Assembly (NCBI RefSeq): GCF_000383615.1
Contig: NZ_KB911585.1
Coordinates: 406,939 to 470,938, forward strand
Length of the DNA: 64,000 bases
Direction: 5' to 3'
Origin: Streptomyces canus 299MFChir4.1
Lineage (GTDB): Bacteria > Actinomycetota > Actinomycetes > Streptomycetales > Streptomycetaceae
In this document: positions 8,115 to 16,977 of the stretch, piece by piece
How the letters are laid out: each line of letters opens with the position of its first letter
How positions within the stretch are numbered: the stretch's first letter is position 1
The notes under the pieces: model-generated
Seen by the model: only the letters and a program-made list of their open reading frames with translations
What the model was told of the DNA's origin: nothing
Database searches by the model: none
Translations under genes and position numbers: made by a program

Positions 8115-9349
8115 CGGTCGTCCTCCTTGGCCTTCACCTTGAGCGGCAGTACGGCGAGCACCCGGAACCCGCCCTCGGGACGCTGCCCCGCCTCGATCGT
8201 GCCACCGAGTGCGGCGGCCCGCTCCCGCATTCCGGCCAGACCGTTGCCGCTGCCGCCCGCGTCGGCACCGGTCGCGGGCCCGTCGTCGTCGATACGGAGC
8301 CGTAGCGCGTCGGCGTCGTGATCGAGCCGCACGCGGGCGTGCCGCGATCCCGAGTGCCGTACGACATTGGTGAGCGCCTCCTGGACGATCCGGAAGGCGG
8401 CGAGGTCCGCGCCGGGCGGCAGCCCCGGCGCCGTTCCCGCCACCTCGACCGAAAGGCCCGCGCCGGCCGCCTGGGACACCAGCTCGGGCAGCCGGTCGAG
8501 GCCCGGCGCGGGGGCGCGCGGCGCGTCACCGGGGGTGCGCAGGGTGTCGAGCACCTGGCGGACCTCGCCGAGCGCCTCCTTGCTGGCGGCCTTGATGGTG
8601 CTGAGCGCGGTGCGGGCCTGTTCGGGGTCGGTGTCGAGGAGGGCGAGGCCGACGCCGGCCTGGACGTTGATGACGGAGATGCTGTGCGCGAGGACGTCGT
8701 GCAGTTCGCGGGCGATCCGCAGCCGCTCCTCGTCCGCGCGGCGCCGCGCGGCCCGGGCCCGCTCGGCCCGCTCCCGGGCCCACTGTTCACGGCGGGTCCG
8801 GGCCAGCTCCGAGACGGCGACGATGGCGACGACCCACGCGGCGATCACGCCCTCCTGCCCCCAGGGGGCGGCCGAGTCCTTGGACGGCGGCAGCCACTGG
8901 TAGAGCCAGTGGGCCACCAGGACGTGCCCGGCCCACAGCATTCCAAGAGCGGACCAGGCGGCCTTGCGGTGTCCGGCCACGACGGCACTGAAGCAGGCGA
9001 GGGCGACGGGGAGGAACACGGGCCCGTACGGATACCCGGCCCCGAGGTACAGCATCGCGGCAGCCGCCGTACCGAAGACGACGAGCACGGGCCGGCGGTG
9101 CCGCCACAGCAGCAGCCCGGAGCCGATCACCAACAGCGCCCGCGCGAACGGATCGAGCGCGGCCCGCTCGCCGACCTGCTGATGGGCCGCGTAGTTCGAC
9201 CCGCCGAGTACGAAGAACGTGATCAGGAGGGTGGACGGCCAGGGCCACCGGGCGCCCTGCCCGTCGCCGCCGGCACCGCGCCACCACGGCGGCCCGTGCC
9301 GCCACCGGCGCGGCAAACCTGCGCCGCGCACGCCCTGCTCACCGTCCAT
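8111..9349 (-). CDS. Sensor histidine kinase (HisKA_3/NarL-type)
   Basis: About 412 residues. The N-terminal half holds several transmembrane helices with little extracellular sequence, so sensing is probably intramembrane. A charged linker (TRREQWARERAERARAARRR) leads into the HisKA_3 dimerisation domain with the phospho-accepting histidine in ARELHDVLAHS. The C-terminal HATPase shows the N box (EALTNVVRHS) and G boxes (DDDGPA, GNGLAGMRERA). I use the ATG at 9349; an in-frame start at 9406 adds a basic tail without better signals. The gene overlaps the response regulator by 4 bp. Stimulus unknown. Confidence 0.92.
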   Translation of the reverse strand: MDGEQGVRGAGLPRRWRHGPPWWRGAGGDGQGARWPWPSTLLITFFVLGGSNYAAHQQVGERAALDPFARALLVIGSGLLLWRHRRPVLVVFGTAAAAMLYLGAGYPYGPVFLPVALACFSAVVAGHRKAAWSALGMLWAGHVLVAHWLYQWLPPSKDSAAPWGQEGVIAAWVVAIVAVSELARTRREQWARERAERARAARRRADEERLRIARELHDVLAHSISVINVQAGVGLALLDTDPEQARTALSTIKAASKEALGEVRQVLDTLRTPGDAPRAPAPGLDRLPELVSQAAGAGLSVEVAGTAPGLPPGADLAAFRIVQEALTNVVRHSGSRHARVRLDHDADALRLRIDDDGPATGADAGGSGNGLAGMRERAAALGGTIEAGQRPEGGFRVLAVLPLKVKAKEDDR

Positions 9350-9475
9350 GACAGTCACGCTAGACGCCCCGGCCCGGCCAGGACGTCCCCCGAGCGTGGT
9401 GATCACGCCTACTCCCGGCGAAGTACGACGGTGACAGCGGGACCCGGTGTGGTCACGGCCTGGCCGGACCCCCTC

Positions 9476-10168
9476 CTACCGGAGCCCCACGCCTCGTCCC
9501 AGCTGCCGCACCGCATGCCGGAAGAACGGTTCCCGCTCCTCCACCACCCGGTTGAACTGGCCGAAGAGTTCGAAGCCGACCAGGCCGAAGAGCTGGGCCC
9601 ACGCAGCCACCAGAGCCGCGGCCGCCGAGGCCGGGAGGTCCGGGGCGAGGTCGGCGGCGATGCGGTCGGCTTCGGCGTGCAGGTCTTCGGGCACCGCGGG
9701 CAGCTCCGCCAGGCCGCCCGGACCGCCGTGGGCGTCGCGGACGATGCCGATCAGGAGGAGGCCGACGCGGGCGGCGGGCGGGACGGTGGTCTGCGGTGCG
9801 GTGTAGCCGGGGACGGGAGAGCCGTAGATCAGGGCGTACTCGTGCGGATGGCCCAGCGCCCAGCGGCGGACGGCTTCGCACACCGCGACCCAGCGCTCCT
9901 GCGGGGCCGTCTGCGCGACGGCCTCGTGCGCCCGTTCCGCGCTCTCTCCCAGGGAGTCGTACGCGTCGATGATCAGCGCGGTGAGCAGGTCGTCGCGGCT
10001 CGGGAAGTAGCGGTACAGCGCCGAGGAGACCATCCCCAGCTCACGTGCGACGGCACGCAGCGAGAGCTTCGCCGCGCCCTCCGCCGCGAGCTGCCGGCGC
10101 GCCTCGTCCTTGATGGCGGCGGTGACTTCGATCCGGGCGCGGGCCCGGGCTCCTTGTGCGGTGCTCAT
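9476..10168 (-). CDS. TetR family regulator with WHG-type C-terminal domain
   Basis: A 230-residue TetR protein. The N-terminal helix-turn-helix is AAKLSLRAVARELGMVSSAL followed by YRYFPSRDDLLTALI. The C-terminal half, with WALGHPHEYALIYGSPVPGY, matches the WHG ligand-binding domain found in one TetR subfamily. A divergent DUF385/F420-type gene starts 133 bp away, and the gap contains repeated GAGAGCA elements in palindromes, one next to each gene. This indicates autoregulation and control of the neighbour. The ligand is unknown; hydrophobic molecules are typical. Confidence 0.92.
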   Translation of the reverse strand: MSTAQGARARARIEVTAAIKDEARRQLAAEGAAKLSLRAVARELGMVSSALYRYFPSRDDLLTALIIDAYDSLGESAERAHEAVAQTAPQERWVAVCEAVRRWALGHPHEYALIYGSPVPGYTAPQTTVPPAARVGLLLIGIVRDAHGGPGGLAELPAVPEDLHAEADRIAADLAPDLPASAAAALVAAWAQLFGLVGFELFGQFNRVVEEREPFFRHAVRQLGRGVGLR

Positions 10169-10191
10169 ACGGATCAGTGTTCCACAGACGC

Positions 10192-10282
10192 GAGAGCAGT
10201 GCACACAATCGAGAGCACTGCTCTTGCTTTGGGACGCCGATCCGTGCAGACTGATACCACCGAAAGCGAGAGCACCGCTCTC
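10192..10282. promoter_or_regulatory. TetR operators: two palindromes plus a half site
   Basis: AGAGCA-C-TGCTCT (10212-10224) and GAGAGC-ACC-GCTCTC (10268-10282) are near-identical palindromes, and a third GAGAGCA half site lies at 10192-10198. They flank the starts of the divergent TetR and nitroreductase-like genes. A shared consensus of GAGAGCA facing TGCTCTC is readable by eye. Confidence 0.75.
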
Positions 10283-10301
10283 TCGAACAATGGGGGTCCT
10301 C

Positions 10302-10751
10302 GTGTCCACGCACGTCCAGAAGCCCGGCTGGTTCACGGTCAACGTCTTCAACCGCATGGTGGCCTGGCTCACCCGCCGTGGCCTCAGCGTCTGGGGTTCC
10401 CGTGTCCTGGCGGTCCGCGGCCGCAAGAGCGGCGAGTGGCGGACCACCCCGGTGAACCTGCTGACGGTGGACGGCCGGCAGTACCTGGTGGCGCCGCGCG
10501 GCCATGTCCAGTGGACGCACAACATGCGCGCGGCCGGCGGCGGCGAACTGCACCTCGGCAAACGCGTCGAGGCCTTCACCGCGACCGAGGTGGGCGACGA
10601 CGACAAGGTCCCGCTCCTGCGCGCCTACCTCAAGCGCTGGAAGGCCGAGGTCGGCGTCTTCTTCAAGGGGGTCGGCCCCGACTCCCCCGACGCGGACCTG
10701 CGCCGCATCGCGCCCGACCACCCCGTCTTCCGCATCACGGTCAAGAGCTGA
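10302..10751 (+). CDS. Nitroreductase/quinone-reductase family protein (DUF385, deazaflavin-dependent)
   Basis: A ~149-residue split-barrel flavoprotein of the Ddn/DUF385 family, which uses reduced F420. The signature region RGRKSGEWRTTPVNLLTVDG, then YLVAPRGHVQWTHNMRAAG, matches the F420-binding and substrate-facing segment of family members such as mycobacterial Ddn. Substrate unknown; quinones, nitroaromatics and other xenobiotics are typical. I favour GTG at 10302 because GGGGG precedes it by about 7 bases; ATG at 10290 adds four residues. It is divergent from a TetR regulator whose probable operators cover its promoter. Its stop overlaps the convergent flavoprotein gene by 11 bp. Confidence 0.85.
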   Translation: MSTHVQKPGWFTVNVFNRMVAWLTRRGLSVWGSRVLAVRGRKSGEWRTTPVNLLTVDGRQYLVAPRGHVQWTHNMRAAGGGELHLGKRVEAFTATEVGDDDKVPLLRAYLKRWKAEVGVFFKGVGPDSPDADLRRIAPDHPVFRITVKS

Positions 10752-12036
10752 CCTCACCGCCCTCGGGGGCCCCGGTGGGACGCGGGTCCAGCGCGGCCAG
10801 CGCCCGCTGGGCCATCGGCCGGCCCCGGACCAGCTCGCCCAGCGAGGTCGCGCCCTGGGTGATCTCCCGGAACGCGTTCCACGCGGGCCGGAAACCCGTC
10901 AGCGCCGCGTGGAACAGTCCTGGGCGGCGCTCGAACGCGGTCAGCATCCGCTTGCCGACGCTCATCTCGACACCGAGCCCCGCCTTGACGGCGAACGCGT
11001 AGTTCAGCGCCTGGCGCCGGGTGTCCACCGCGTCATGGGCCTCCGCGATCCGTACCGCCCACTCCCCCGCGAGCCGCCCGGAACGCAGCGCGAAGGAGAT
11101 GCCCTCGCGGGTCCACGGCTCCAGGAGCCCCGCCGCGTCACCGCACACCAGCACCCGCCCGCGCGAGAGCGGCGAGTCGTCGGCACGGCAACGGGTCAGG
11201 TGGCCGGAGGAGATGCTCGGTTCGAACCCGGCGAGGCCGAGGCGCCCGATGAAGTCCTCCAAGTACCGCTTGGTGGCCGCGCCTTCACCCCGCGCGGAGA
11301 TCACCCCGACCGTCAAGGTGTCCCCCTTGGGGAAGACCCAGCCGTAGCTGCCGGGCATCGGGCCCCAGTCGATGAGCACCCGCCCCTTCCAGTCCTCGGC
11401 GACGGTCTCCGGCACCGGGATCTCCGCCTCCAGGCCGAGATCCACCTGGTCGAGCTTCACTCCCACATGCGCGCCTATCCGGCTGGCGCTGCCGTCGGCC
11501 CCGACGACCGCCCGCGCGAGCACCGTCTCGCCGCCCTGGAGGAGCACGGCGACCGTACGCCGGTCGGGCACCGCCGAACCGTGCTGCTCGACGCGCTGCA
11601 CGGTGACACCGGTGCGCAGCTCGGCGCCCGCCTTCTGGGCGTGCTCGACGAGCTGCTGGTCGAACTCGGGCCGGTTGATCAGCCCGAACAGCATCTGCCT
11701 GGAGCGCCGGGTCCGCGTGAAGCGGCCGTTGTTCGAGAACGTGACCGCGTGCACCCGGTCCCGGAACGGCAGCTCGAAGCCGGGCGGCAGCGCGTCCCGT
11801 GAGGGGCCGATGATGCCGCCGCCGCACGTCTTGTAGCGCGGCAGCTCGGCCTTCTCCAGCAGCAGCACGCGCCGTCCCGCGACCGCTGCCGCATAGGCGG
11901 CCGAGGCGCCCGCGGGTCCCGCGCCCACCACGACGACGTCCCACACCCGCCGTGCGTCGTCCCGCACGCCGTCCTGCGCGTCGTCCTGCCCGCCGTCCGC
12001 CGAAGAGTCGTCCGCGGAAGAGTTCTCGCTGCTCAC
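10741..12036 (-). CDS. Geranylgeranyl reductase family FAD-dependent oxidoreductase
   Basis: About 431 residues. The Rossmann dinucleotide motif is VVVGAGPAGASAAY, the family motif CGGGIIGP follows, and the second FAD segment is VCGDAAGLLEPWTREGISFA. VVGADGSASRIG is the central GD-type motif of this oxidoreductase group. Members saturate isoprenoid chains or hydroxylate other substrates; the neighbours here (a DUF385 protein and an M20 peptidase) do not reveal a pathway. I propose the GTG at 12036, which yields a hydrophilic acidic N-terminus before the FAD domain; an upstream ATG at 12105 is in frame. A perfect 7-bp inverted repeat lies in the divergent gap. Confidence 0.85.
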   Translation of the reverse strand: MSSENSSADDSSADGGQDDAQDGVRDDARRVWDVVVVGAGPAGASAAYAAAVAGRRVLLLEKAELPRYKTCGGGIIGPSRDALPPGFELPFRDRVHAVTFSNNGRFTRTRRSRQMLFGLINRPEFDQQLVEHAQKAGAELRTGVTVQRVEQHGSAVPDRRTVAVLLQGGETVLARAVVGADGSASRIGAHVGVKLDQVDLGLEAEIPVPETVAEDWKGRVLIDWGPMPGSYGWVFPKGDTLTVGVISARGEGAATKRYLEDFIGRLGLAGFEPSISSGHLTRCRADDSPLSRGRVLVCGDAAGLLEPWTREGISFALRSGRLAGEWAVRIAEAHDAVDTRRQALNYAFAVKAGLGVEMSVGKRMLTAFERRPGLFHAALTGFRPAWNAFREITQGATSLGELVRGRPMAQRALAALDPRPTGAPEGGEVSS

Positions 12037-12100
12037 GATGGTCTGCTGCTCCCGATCAAGCCGTTGCCGCACCTGTCTCCCGCATCCTACGGCGGGGCCG

Positions 12101-12118
12101 CCCACAGACCACTGTGGG
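12101..12118. promoter_or_regulatory. Perfect inverted repeat between divergent genes
   Basis: CCCACAG-ACCA-CTGTGGG, with 7-bp arms and a 4-base loop, lies between the flavoprotein start (12036) and the M20 peptidase start (12170). It is compatible with a dimeric regulator site; a hairpin role in the leader is also possible. Confidence 0.45.
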
Positions 12119-12169
12119 AGGATCTACGGCACTCACAGGTACAACGTCGCACCCACAAGGAGCGTGCCC

Positions 12170-13525
12170 ATGTCGTCGAATCCGGTCGCCGAGACCGTCG
12201 CCTCGCTGATGCCGAGCGCGCGGGCGGAGCTCGCCGAACTGGTGGCGTTCAAGTCGGTGGCGGACTTCGACCAGTTCCCGAGGAGCGAGAGCGAGGCCGC
12301 CGCCCGCTGGGTCGCGGACGCGCTCAGCGCCGAGGGATTCCAGGACGTGGCCCTGCTCGACACCCCGGACGGCACCCAGTCCGTGTACGGCTACCTGCCC
12401 GGCCCGGAGGGCGCGAAGACCGTCCTCCTGTACGCCCACTACGACGTGCAGCCCCCGCTGGACGAGGCCGGCTGGACGACCCCGCCCTTCGAGCTCACCG
12501 AGCGCGACGGCCGTTGGTACGGGCGCGGGGCCGCCGACTGCAAGGGCGGTGTGATCATGCACCTGCTCGCGCTGCGCGCCCTCAAGGCGAACGGCGGGGT
12601 GCCGGTCCACGTCAAGTTCATCGCCGAGGGCTCGGAGGAGCAGGGCACCGGGGGCCTTGAGCGGTACGCCGAGGAACATCCCGCGCTCCTGGAGGCGGAC
12701 ACCGTCGTCATCGGCGACGCGGGCAACTTCCGCGTCGGCCTGCCGACGGTCACCGCCACCCTGCGCGGCATGACCATGATGCGCGTCCAGGTCGACACCC
12801 TCGCGGGCAACCTCCACTCGGGCCAGTTCGGCGGCGCCGCCCCCGACGCGCTGGCCGCGCTGATCCGGGTACTGGACTCACTGCGCGGAAAGGACGGCAC
12901 GACCACGATCGACGGGCTCACGCCGGACGCGTCCTGGGACGGCCTCCAGTACGACGAGGAGCAGTTCCGGGCGGACGCCAAGGTCCTGGACGGCGTCGAG
13001 CTGATCGGTGACGGCACGGTCGCCGACCGCATCTGGGCCCGCCCGGCCGTGACGGTCCTCGGCATCGACTGCCCGCCGGTCGTCGGCGCCACCCCGTCCG
13101 TGCAGGCGAGCGCCCGCGCACTGGTCAGCCTCCGGGTGCCGCCGGGCATCGACGCGGCAGAGGCGACCAAGCTGCTCCAGGCGCACCTGGAGACGCACAC
13201 GCCGTGGGGTGCGCGGGTGCGCACCGAGCAGATCGGCCAGGGCCAGCCGTTCCGCGCGGACACCACCAGTCCGGCGTACGCGGCGATGGCCGAGGCGATG
13301 ACGGTGGCCTACCCGGGCCAGGAGATGCAGTACGCCGGCCAGGGCGGCTCCATCCCCCTGTGCAACACCCTCGCGGCGCTCTACCCGCACGCCGAGATCC
13401 TCCTCATCGGCCTGAGCGAGCCGGAGGCCCAGATCCACGCCGTGAACGAGAGCGTCTCCCCGGAGGAGCTGGAGCGCCTGTCGGTGGCCGAGGCCCTGTT
13501 CCTGCGCAACTACGCGGCGAGCTGA
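12170..13525 (+). CDS. M20 family metallopeptidase (dipeptidase)
   Basis: A 451-residue zinc exopeptidase of the M20/M25/M40 family. Expected metal ligands and catalytic residues are present: H90 and D92 (YAHYDVQP), the bridging D123 (RGAADCKGG), the general base E156 with E157 (EGSEEQGT), D183 (IGDAGNF), and a late histidine in QIHAVNES. A dimerisation lid domain occupies the middle. It probably hydrolyses dipeptides or N-acyl peptides in the cytoplasm, as there is no signal peptide. AAGGAG precedes the ATG with normal spacing, fixing the start. The downstream minus-strand operon imports peptides, a plausible functional link. Confidence 0.93.
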   Translation: MSSNPVAETVASLMPSARAELAELVAFKSVADFDQFPRSESEAAARWVADALSAEGFQDVALLDTPDGTQSVYGYLPGPEGAKTVLLYAHYDVQPPLDEAGWTTPPFELTERDGRWYGRGAADCKGGVIMHLLALRALKANGGVPVHVKFIAEGSEEQGTGGLERYAEEHPALLEADTVVIGDAGNFRVGLPTVTATLRGMTMMRVQVDTLAGNLHSGQFGGAAPDALAALIRVLDSLRGKDGTTTIDGLTPDASWDGLQYDEEQFRADAKVLDGVELIGDGTVADRIWARPAVTVLGIDCPPVVGATPSVQASARALVSLRVPPGIDAAEATKLLQAHLETHTPWGARVRTEQIGQGQPFRADTTSPAYAAMAEAMTVAYPGQEMQYAGQGGSIPLCNTLAALYPHAEILLIGLSEPEAQIHAVNESVSPEELERLSVAEALFLRNYAAS

Positions 13526-13550
13526 TCCGACGGCTCTGCTGTCGGCAGAA

Positions 13551-13574
13551 GGCCCTCGTCCCCGGACGGGGGCC
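13551..13574. terminator. Hairpin terminator
   Basis: GGCCCTCGTCC (13551-13561) pairs with GGACGGGGGCC (13564-13574), one G-T wobble, 2-base loop, soon after the peptidase stop and between convergent genes. Confidence 0.7.
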
Positions 13575-13691
13575 TCTCTACGGTGTTCGACCGCCACCGT
13601 TCCTAGGGCCCCGCCGGCGCCGACGGCAGACGCCCCGAGGAAGTCCCCGGGGTCGGCGCCTGGAGCAGGAGAGCAGGCTCACCCCGTACCC

Positions 13692-14813
13692 TCACGCCGA
13701 AGTCGACGCACTGTCCCCCGAAGCCGTGAGCGCCGGATCGAGCACGATGTCCTCCTTGCGGGCCTCGACACTCGGCTCCTCAGGGAAGTGACAGGCGGTC
13801 AGGTGGCCGTCCGGGTTGCCCGCCAGGCGCACCAGCGGCGGCTTCTCCTGAGCGCACCGTTCCTGGGCCTTCCAGCAGCGGGTACGGAAGCGGCAGCCGG
13901 AGGGCGGATCGACCGGTGAGGGCACATCGCCGGCGAGCCGGATGCGCTCGCGCCGCCGGGTCCCGTCCGGATCGGCCTCGGGAACCGCGGACAGCAGGGC
14001 GTGGGTGTAGGGGTGCCGCGGCCTCGTGTACAGCGTCTGCCGGTCGGCGATCTCGACGATCTTGCCGAGGTACATCACCGCGACCCGCTCGCAGAAGTGC
14101 CGTACGACGGCGAGGTCGTGGGCGATGAAGACGAACGCGATCCCGAACTCCCGCTGGAGGTCCTGGAGCAGGTTGACGATCTGCGCCTGGATGGACACGT
14201 CCAGCGCCGACACCGGCTCGTCGGCCACGATCAGCTTGGGCCTGAGGGCAAGGGCACGGGCTATGCCGATGCGCTGGCGCTGACCGCCGGAGAACTCGTT
14301 CGGGTAGCGGTTGTAGTGCTCGGGGCTGAGGCCGACCGTCTCCAGCAGTTCCTGGGCCCGCTTCTTGTGGCCCTGCGGCGGGTTGATGCCGTTCAGCCGC
14401 ATCGGTGTCTCGACGATCGTGCCGACCGTGTGCCGGGGGTTGAGCGAGGAGTACGGGTCCTGGAAGATCATCTGGAGGTTCCGGCGGGCCTCCTTCATCC
14501 GGTTCTCCGGGGTGTGGGTGATGTCCTCGCCGTCGAACACCACCATTCCGGCCGTGGGTTCCAGCAGCCGGGTCACCAGCCGGCCGGTCGTCGACTTGCC
14601 GCAGCCGGACTCGCCGACCAGGCCGAGCGACTGCCCGGCGCCGACCGTGAAGTCGATGCCGTCGACGGCGTGCACGGCCCCGATCTGCCGCTGGAAGACG
14701 ATGCCGTGGCGGATCGGGAAGTGCTTGGTGAGGCCGGTGACTTCGAGCAAGTGCTCCCCGGCGGTGGGCTCGGTGGTGCTCACGGGCTGCTCCTGTTCGT
14801 CCGCCGCGGTCAC
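13692..14813 (-). CDS. Peptide ABC transporter ATP-binding protein (DppF-type)
   Basis: About 373 residues, the last gene of the peptide ABC operon. Walker A is GESGCGKST, the ABC signature FSGGQRQRIGIARAL, and Walker B LIVADEPVSALDV. The C-terminus has the oligopeptide/dipeptide family extension with cysteines (DPPSGCRFRTRCWKAQERC), which in relatives binds an iron-sulfur cluster. It pairs with the preceding ATPase to energise import. GTG at 14813 overlaps the upstream stop by four bases; GTG at 14783 has an AGGAG six bases upstream and is an equally good start. Confidence 0.92.
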   Translation of the reverse strand: MTAADEQEQPVSTTEPTAGEHLLEVTGLTKHFPIRHGIVFQRQIGAVHAVDGIDFTVGAGQSLGLVGESGCGKSTTGRLVTRLLEPTAGMVVFDGEDITHTPENRMKEARRNLQMIFQDPYSSLNPRHTVGTIVETPMRLNGINPPQGHKKRAQELLETVGLSPEHYNRYPNEFSGGQRQRIGIARALALRPKLIVADEPVSALDVSIQAQIVNLLQDLQREFGIAFVFIAHDLAVVRHFCERVAVMYLGKIVEIADRQTLYTRPRHPYTHALLSAVPEADPDGTRRRERIRLAGDVPSPVDPPSGCRFRTRCWKAQERCAQEKPPLVRLAGNPDGHLTACHFPEEPSVEARKEDIVLDPALTASGDSASTSA

Positions 14814-15886
14814 TGCGCCGCCCCGGCGGCCGTACGCACGCGGATCTCTTGCCTGGTCTCCGGGGTGAGGTGGCAGGCGGCGAGGTGCCGGCCGGTGCCG
14901 GGAACCGCCACCAGCTCGGGCCGCTCCACCGCGCAACGCCCCCCGGACACCCAGCCCTTGAAGGTGCAGCGGGGGTGGAAGGCGCAGCCGCCGGGCGGGT
15001 TGATGAGGCTCGGCGGGGAGCCGGCGATCGGGTTCAGTCGTCGCTCCACATCACCCGTGATCTGCGGCATCGACTCCAACAGGCCCCAGGTGTAGGGGTG
15101 CTGGGGCTCCTTGAGGACGTCGTGCACGGTGCCGTACTCGATGCGGCGGCCGCCGTACATCACCAGGATGTCGTCGGCGATGTCGGCCACCACGCCGAGG
15201 TCATGGGTGATGAGGACGACCGCGGAGCCGAACTCCTCCTGGAGATCGCGGATCAGGTCGAGGATCTGCGCCTGCACGGTGACGTCGAGGGCCGTCGTCG
15301 GCTCGTCGGCGATGAGCAGTTCGGGATCGCAGACCAGTGCCATGGCGATCATCGCGCGCTGCCGCATACCGCCGGAGAACTGGTGCGGGTAGTCCCGCAC
15401 CCGGCGTTCGGGCTGCGGGATGCCGACCCGCTTCAGCATCTCCACGGCCCGCTCCCTGGCCTCCTTCTTCGAGACCTTGTGGTGGACCCGGTAGGCCTCG
15501 GCGATCTGGGCGCCGACGGTGAAGTACGGGTGCAGGGCGGACAGCGGGTCCTGGAAGATCATGGAGACCGTCCGGCCGCGCAGCGCGCGCATGTCGCGCT
15601 CGGGCAGGGAGACCAACTCCCTGCCGTCCAGCCGGATCTCGCCCGAGACCTCGGCGCGGGTGCCCTTGTGCAGCCCGAGCAGGGCCAACGAGGTGACCGA
15701 CTTCCCCGAGCCGGACTCGCCGACGATACCGAGCGTGCGGCCCTTCTCCAGGGTGAAGGAGACGCCGTCGACGGACTTGACGATCCCGTCCTCGGTCGGG
15801 AAGTGCACCCGCAGGTCCCGTACGTCGAGGAAGGGGGCGGCCGCGGGCTCGGCGGCCGCCGGTTGCGGTGAGGTCAGGAGGGACAC
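14810..15886 (-). CDS. Peptide ABC transporter ATP-binding protein (DppD-type)
   Basis: A 358-residue ATPase. Walker A is GESGSGKS, the signature [15 protein letters not shown], and Walker [15 protein letters not shown]. The C-terminal oligo_HPY region includes [15 protein letters not shown] and further cysteines. It starts at GTG 15886 with AAGGAAAG six bases upstream, 26 bp after the permease stop, and its stop overlaps the next ATPase start. It is one of two non-identical ATPases of the importer. Confidence 0.93.
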   Translation of the reverse strand: MSLLTSPQPAAAEPAAAPFLDVRDLRVHFPTEDGIVKSVDGVSFTLEKGRTLGIVGESGSGKSVTSLALLGLHKGTRAEVSGEIRLDGRELVSLPERDMRALRGRTVSMIFQDPLSALHPYFTVGAQIAEAYRVHHKVSKKEARERAVEMLKRVGIPQPERRVRDYPHQFSGGMRQRAMIAMALVCDPELLIADEPTTALDVTVQAQILDLIRDLQEEFGSAVVLITHDLGVVADIADDILVMYGGRRIEYGTVHDVLKEPQHPYTWGLLESMPQITGDVERRLNPIAGSPPSLINPPGGCAFHPRCTFKGWVSGGRCAVERPELVAVPGTGRHLAACHLTPETRQEIRVRTAAGAAQ

Positions 15887-15912
15887 GGGCTTTCCTTGCT
15901 GCGGTGAGGGGC

Positions 15913-16905
15913 TCAGCCGAGGCGGACACGGGGATCGACGAGGCCGTAGACCACGTCGACGACCACGTTGGCGAGCACGACGAAGGTGGCCGCGAAGAGC
16001 GTGGTGCCGAGGATGACCGGCAGGTCGGAGTTCTGCACCGAGTCGACCGCGAGCTTGCCGATGCCGTTGATGCCGAACACCGACTCGGTGATGACCGCGG
16101 AGCCGCCGATCAGCGAGCCGACGTCCATGCCGAAGATGGTGATGATCGGGGTGATCGCGGCCCGCAGGCCGTGCTTGAGGACGACCTTGCCGGTGGACAG
16201 CCCCTTGGCCCGGGCGGTGCGCATGTAGTCCTCGGCGAAGACCTCCAGCATGGAGGAGCGGGTGAGCCGGGTGTACAGGGCGAGGTAGACGATGACCAGG
16301 GTGGCCCACGGCAGGATCAGTCCCTGGAACCAGGCGCTCGGGTCCTGGGTGATCGGGGTGTAGCCGGAGGCGGGCAGGATCTGCCACTTGTCGACGAACA
16401 GGTAGAGCAGCAGCAGTCCGACGAAGTAGATCTGCACGGAGACACCGAGCAGGGCGAGTCCGACGGCCGCCTTGTCGGCCGCCCGGCCCCGGCGGACGGC
16501 GGCGAGCGTGCCGAGGCCGACGCCCAGGATCAGGAAGAACACAGCGGCGCCGAGGCCCAGCGACAGGTCTGCGGGGAAGTCGCCCAGCAGGGTGCTGAGG
16601 ACGGGGGTGTCGGTCTGGAAGGAGATGCCGAGGCAGGGCGCGCCGCAGTGCACGCGCACGCTCTGGTCGCCGAAGTCCCGGCCGACGAAGAGTCCCTTGA
16701 AGAACTCCCAGAACTGGGTGAGGAAGCTCTGGTCGAGCCCGAGCGAATGCTTGATCTCGGCCAGCCGGGACGGCGAGCAGGTCTTGCCGCAGGCCAGGAG
16801 TGCGGGGTCGGAGGGCAGCGCGAAGAAGATGAAGAAGGTGATCACGGTGATCACCAGCAGGATCGCCGCCGCTGCCAGCAGGCGCCGGATGAGGTAACGA
16901 AGCAT
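15913..16905 (-). CDS. Peptide ABC transporter permease (DppB-type)
   Basis: A 330-residue inner-membrane permease with an N-terminal helix (RRLLAAAAILLVITVITFFI), a long extracytoplasmic loop typical of DppB/OppB proteins, and five further helices. The cytoplasmic EAA-like loop that docks with the ATPases is visible around YMRTARAKGLSTGKVVLKHGL. The extracytoplasmic loop has two cysteine pairs (CGKTC and CGAPC), unusual for the family and possibly disulfides. It lies 72 bp after the binding-protein gene. Confidence 0.93.
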   Translation of the reverse strand: MLRYLIRRLLAAAAILLVITVITFFIFFALPSDPALLACGKTCSPSRLAEIKHSLGLDQSFLTQFWEFFKGLFVGRDFGDQSVRVHCGAPCLGISFQTDTPVLSTLLGDFPADLSLGLGAAVFFLILGVGLGTLAAVRRGRAADKAAVGLALLGVSVQIYFVGLLLLYLFVDKWQILPASGYTPITQDPSAWFQGLILPWATLVIVYLALYTRLTRSSMLEVFAEDYMRTARAKGLSTGKVVLKHGLRAAITPIITIFGMDVGSLIGGSAVITESVFGINGIGKLAVDSVQNSDLPVILGTTLFAATFVVLANVVVDVVYGLVDPRVRLG

Positions 16906-16977
16906 GTCGTGCTGGACCCTGACGTGAGAGGGGGAGCCCGCCGGCCGGGGACCGCCGGCGGGCCGAGGAAGGCTGCG

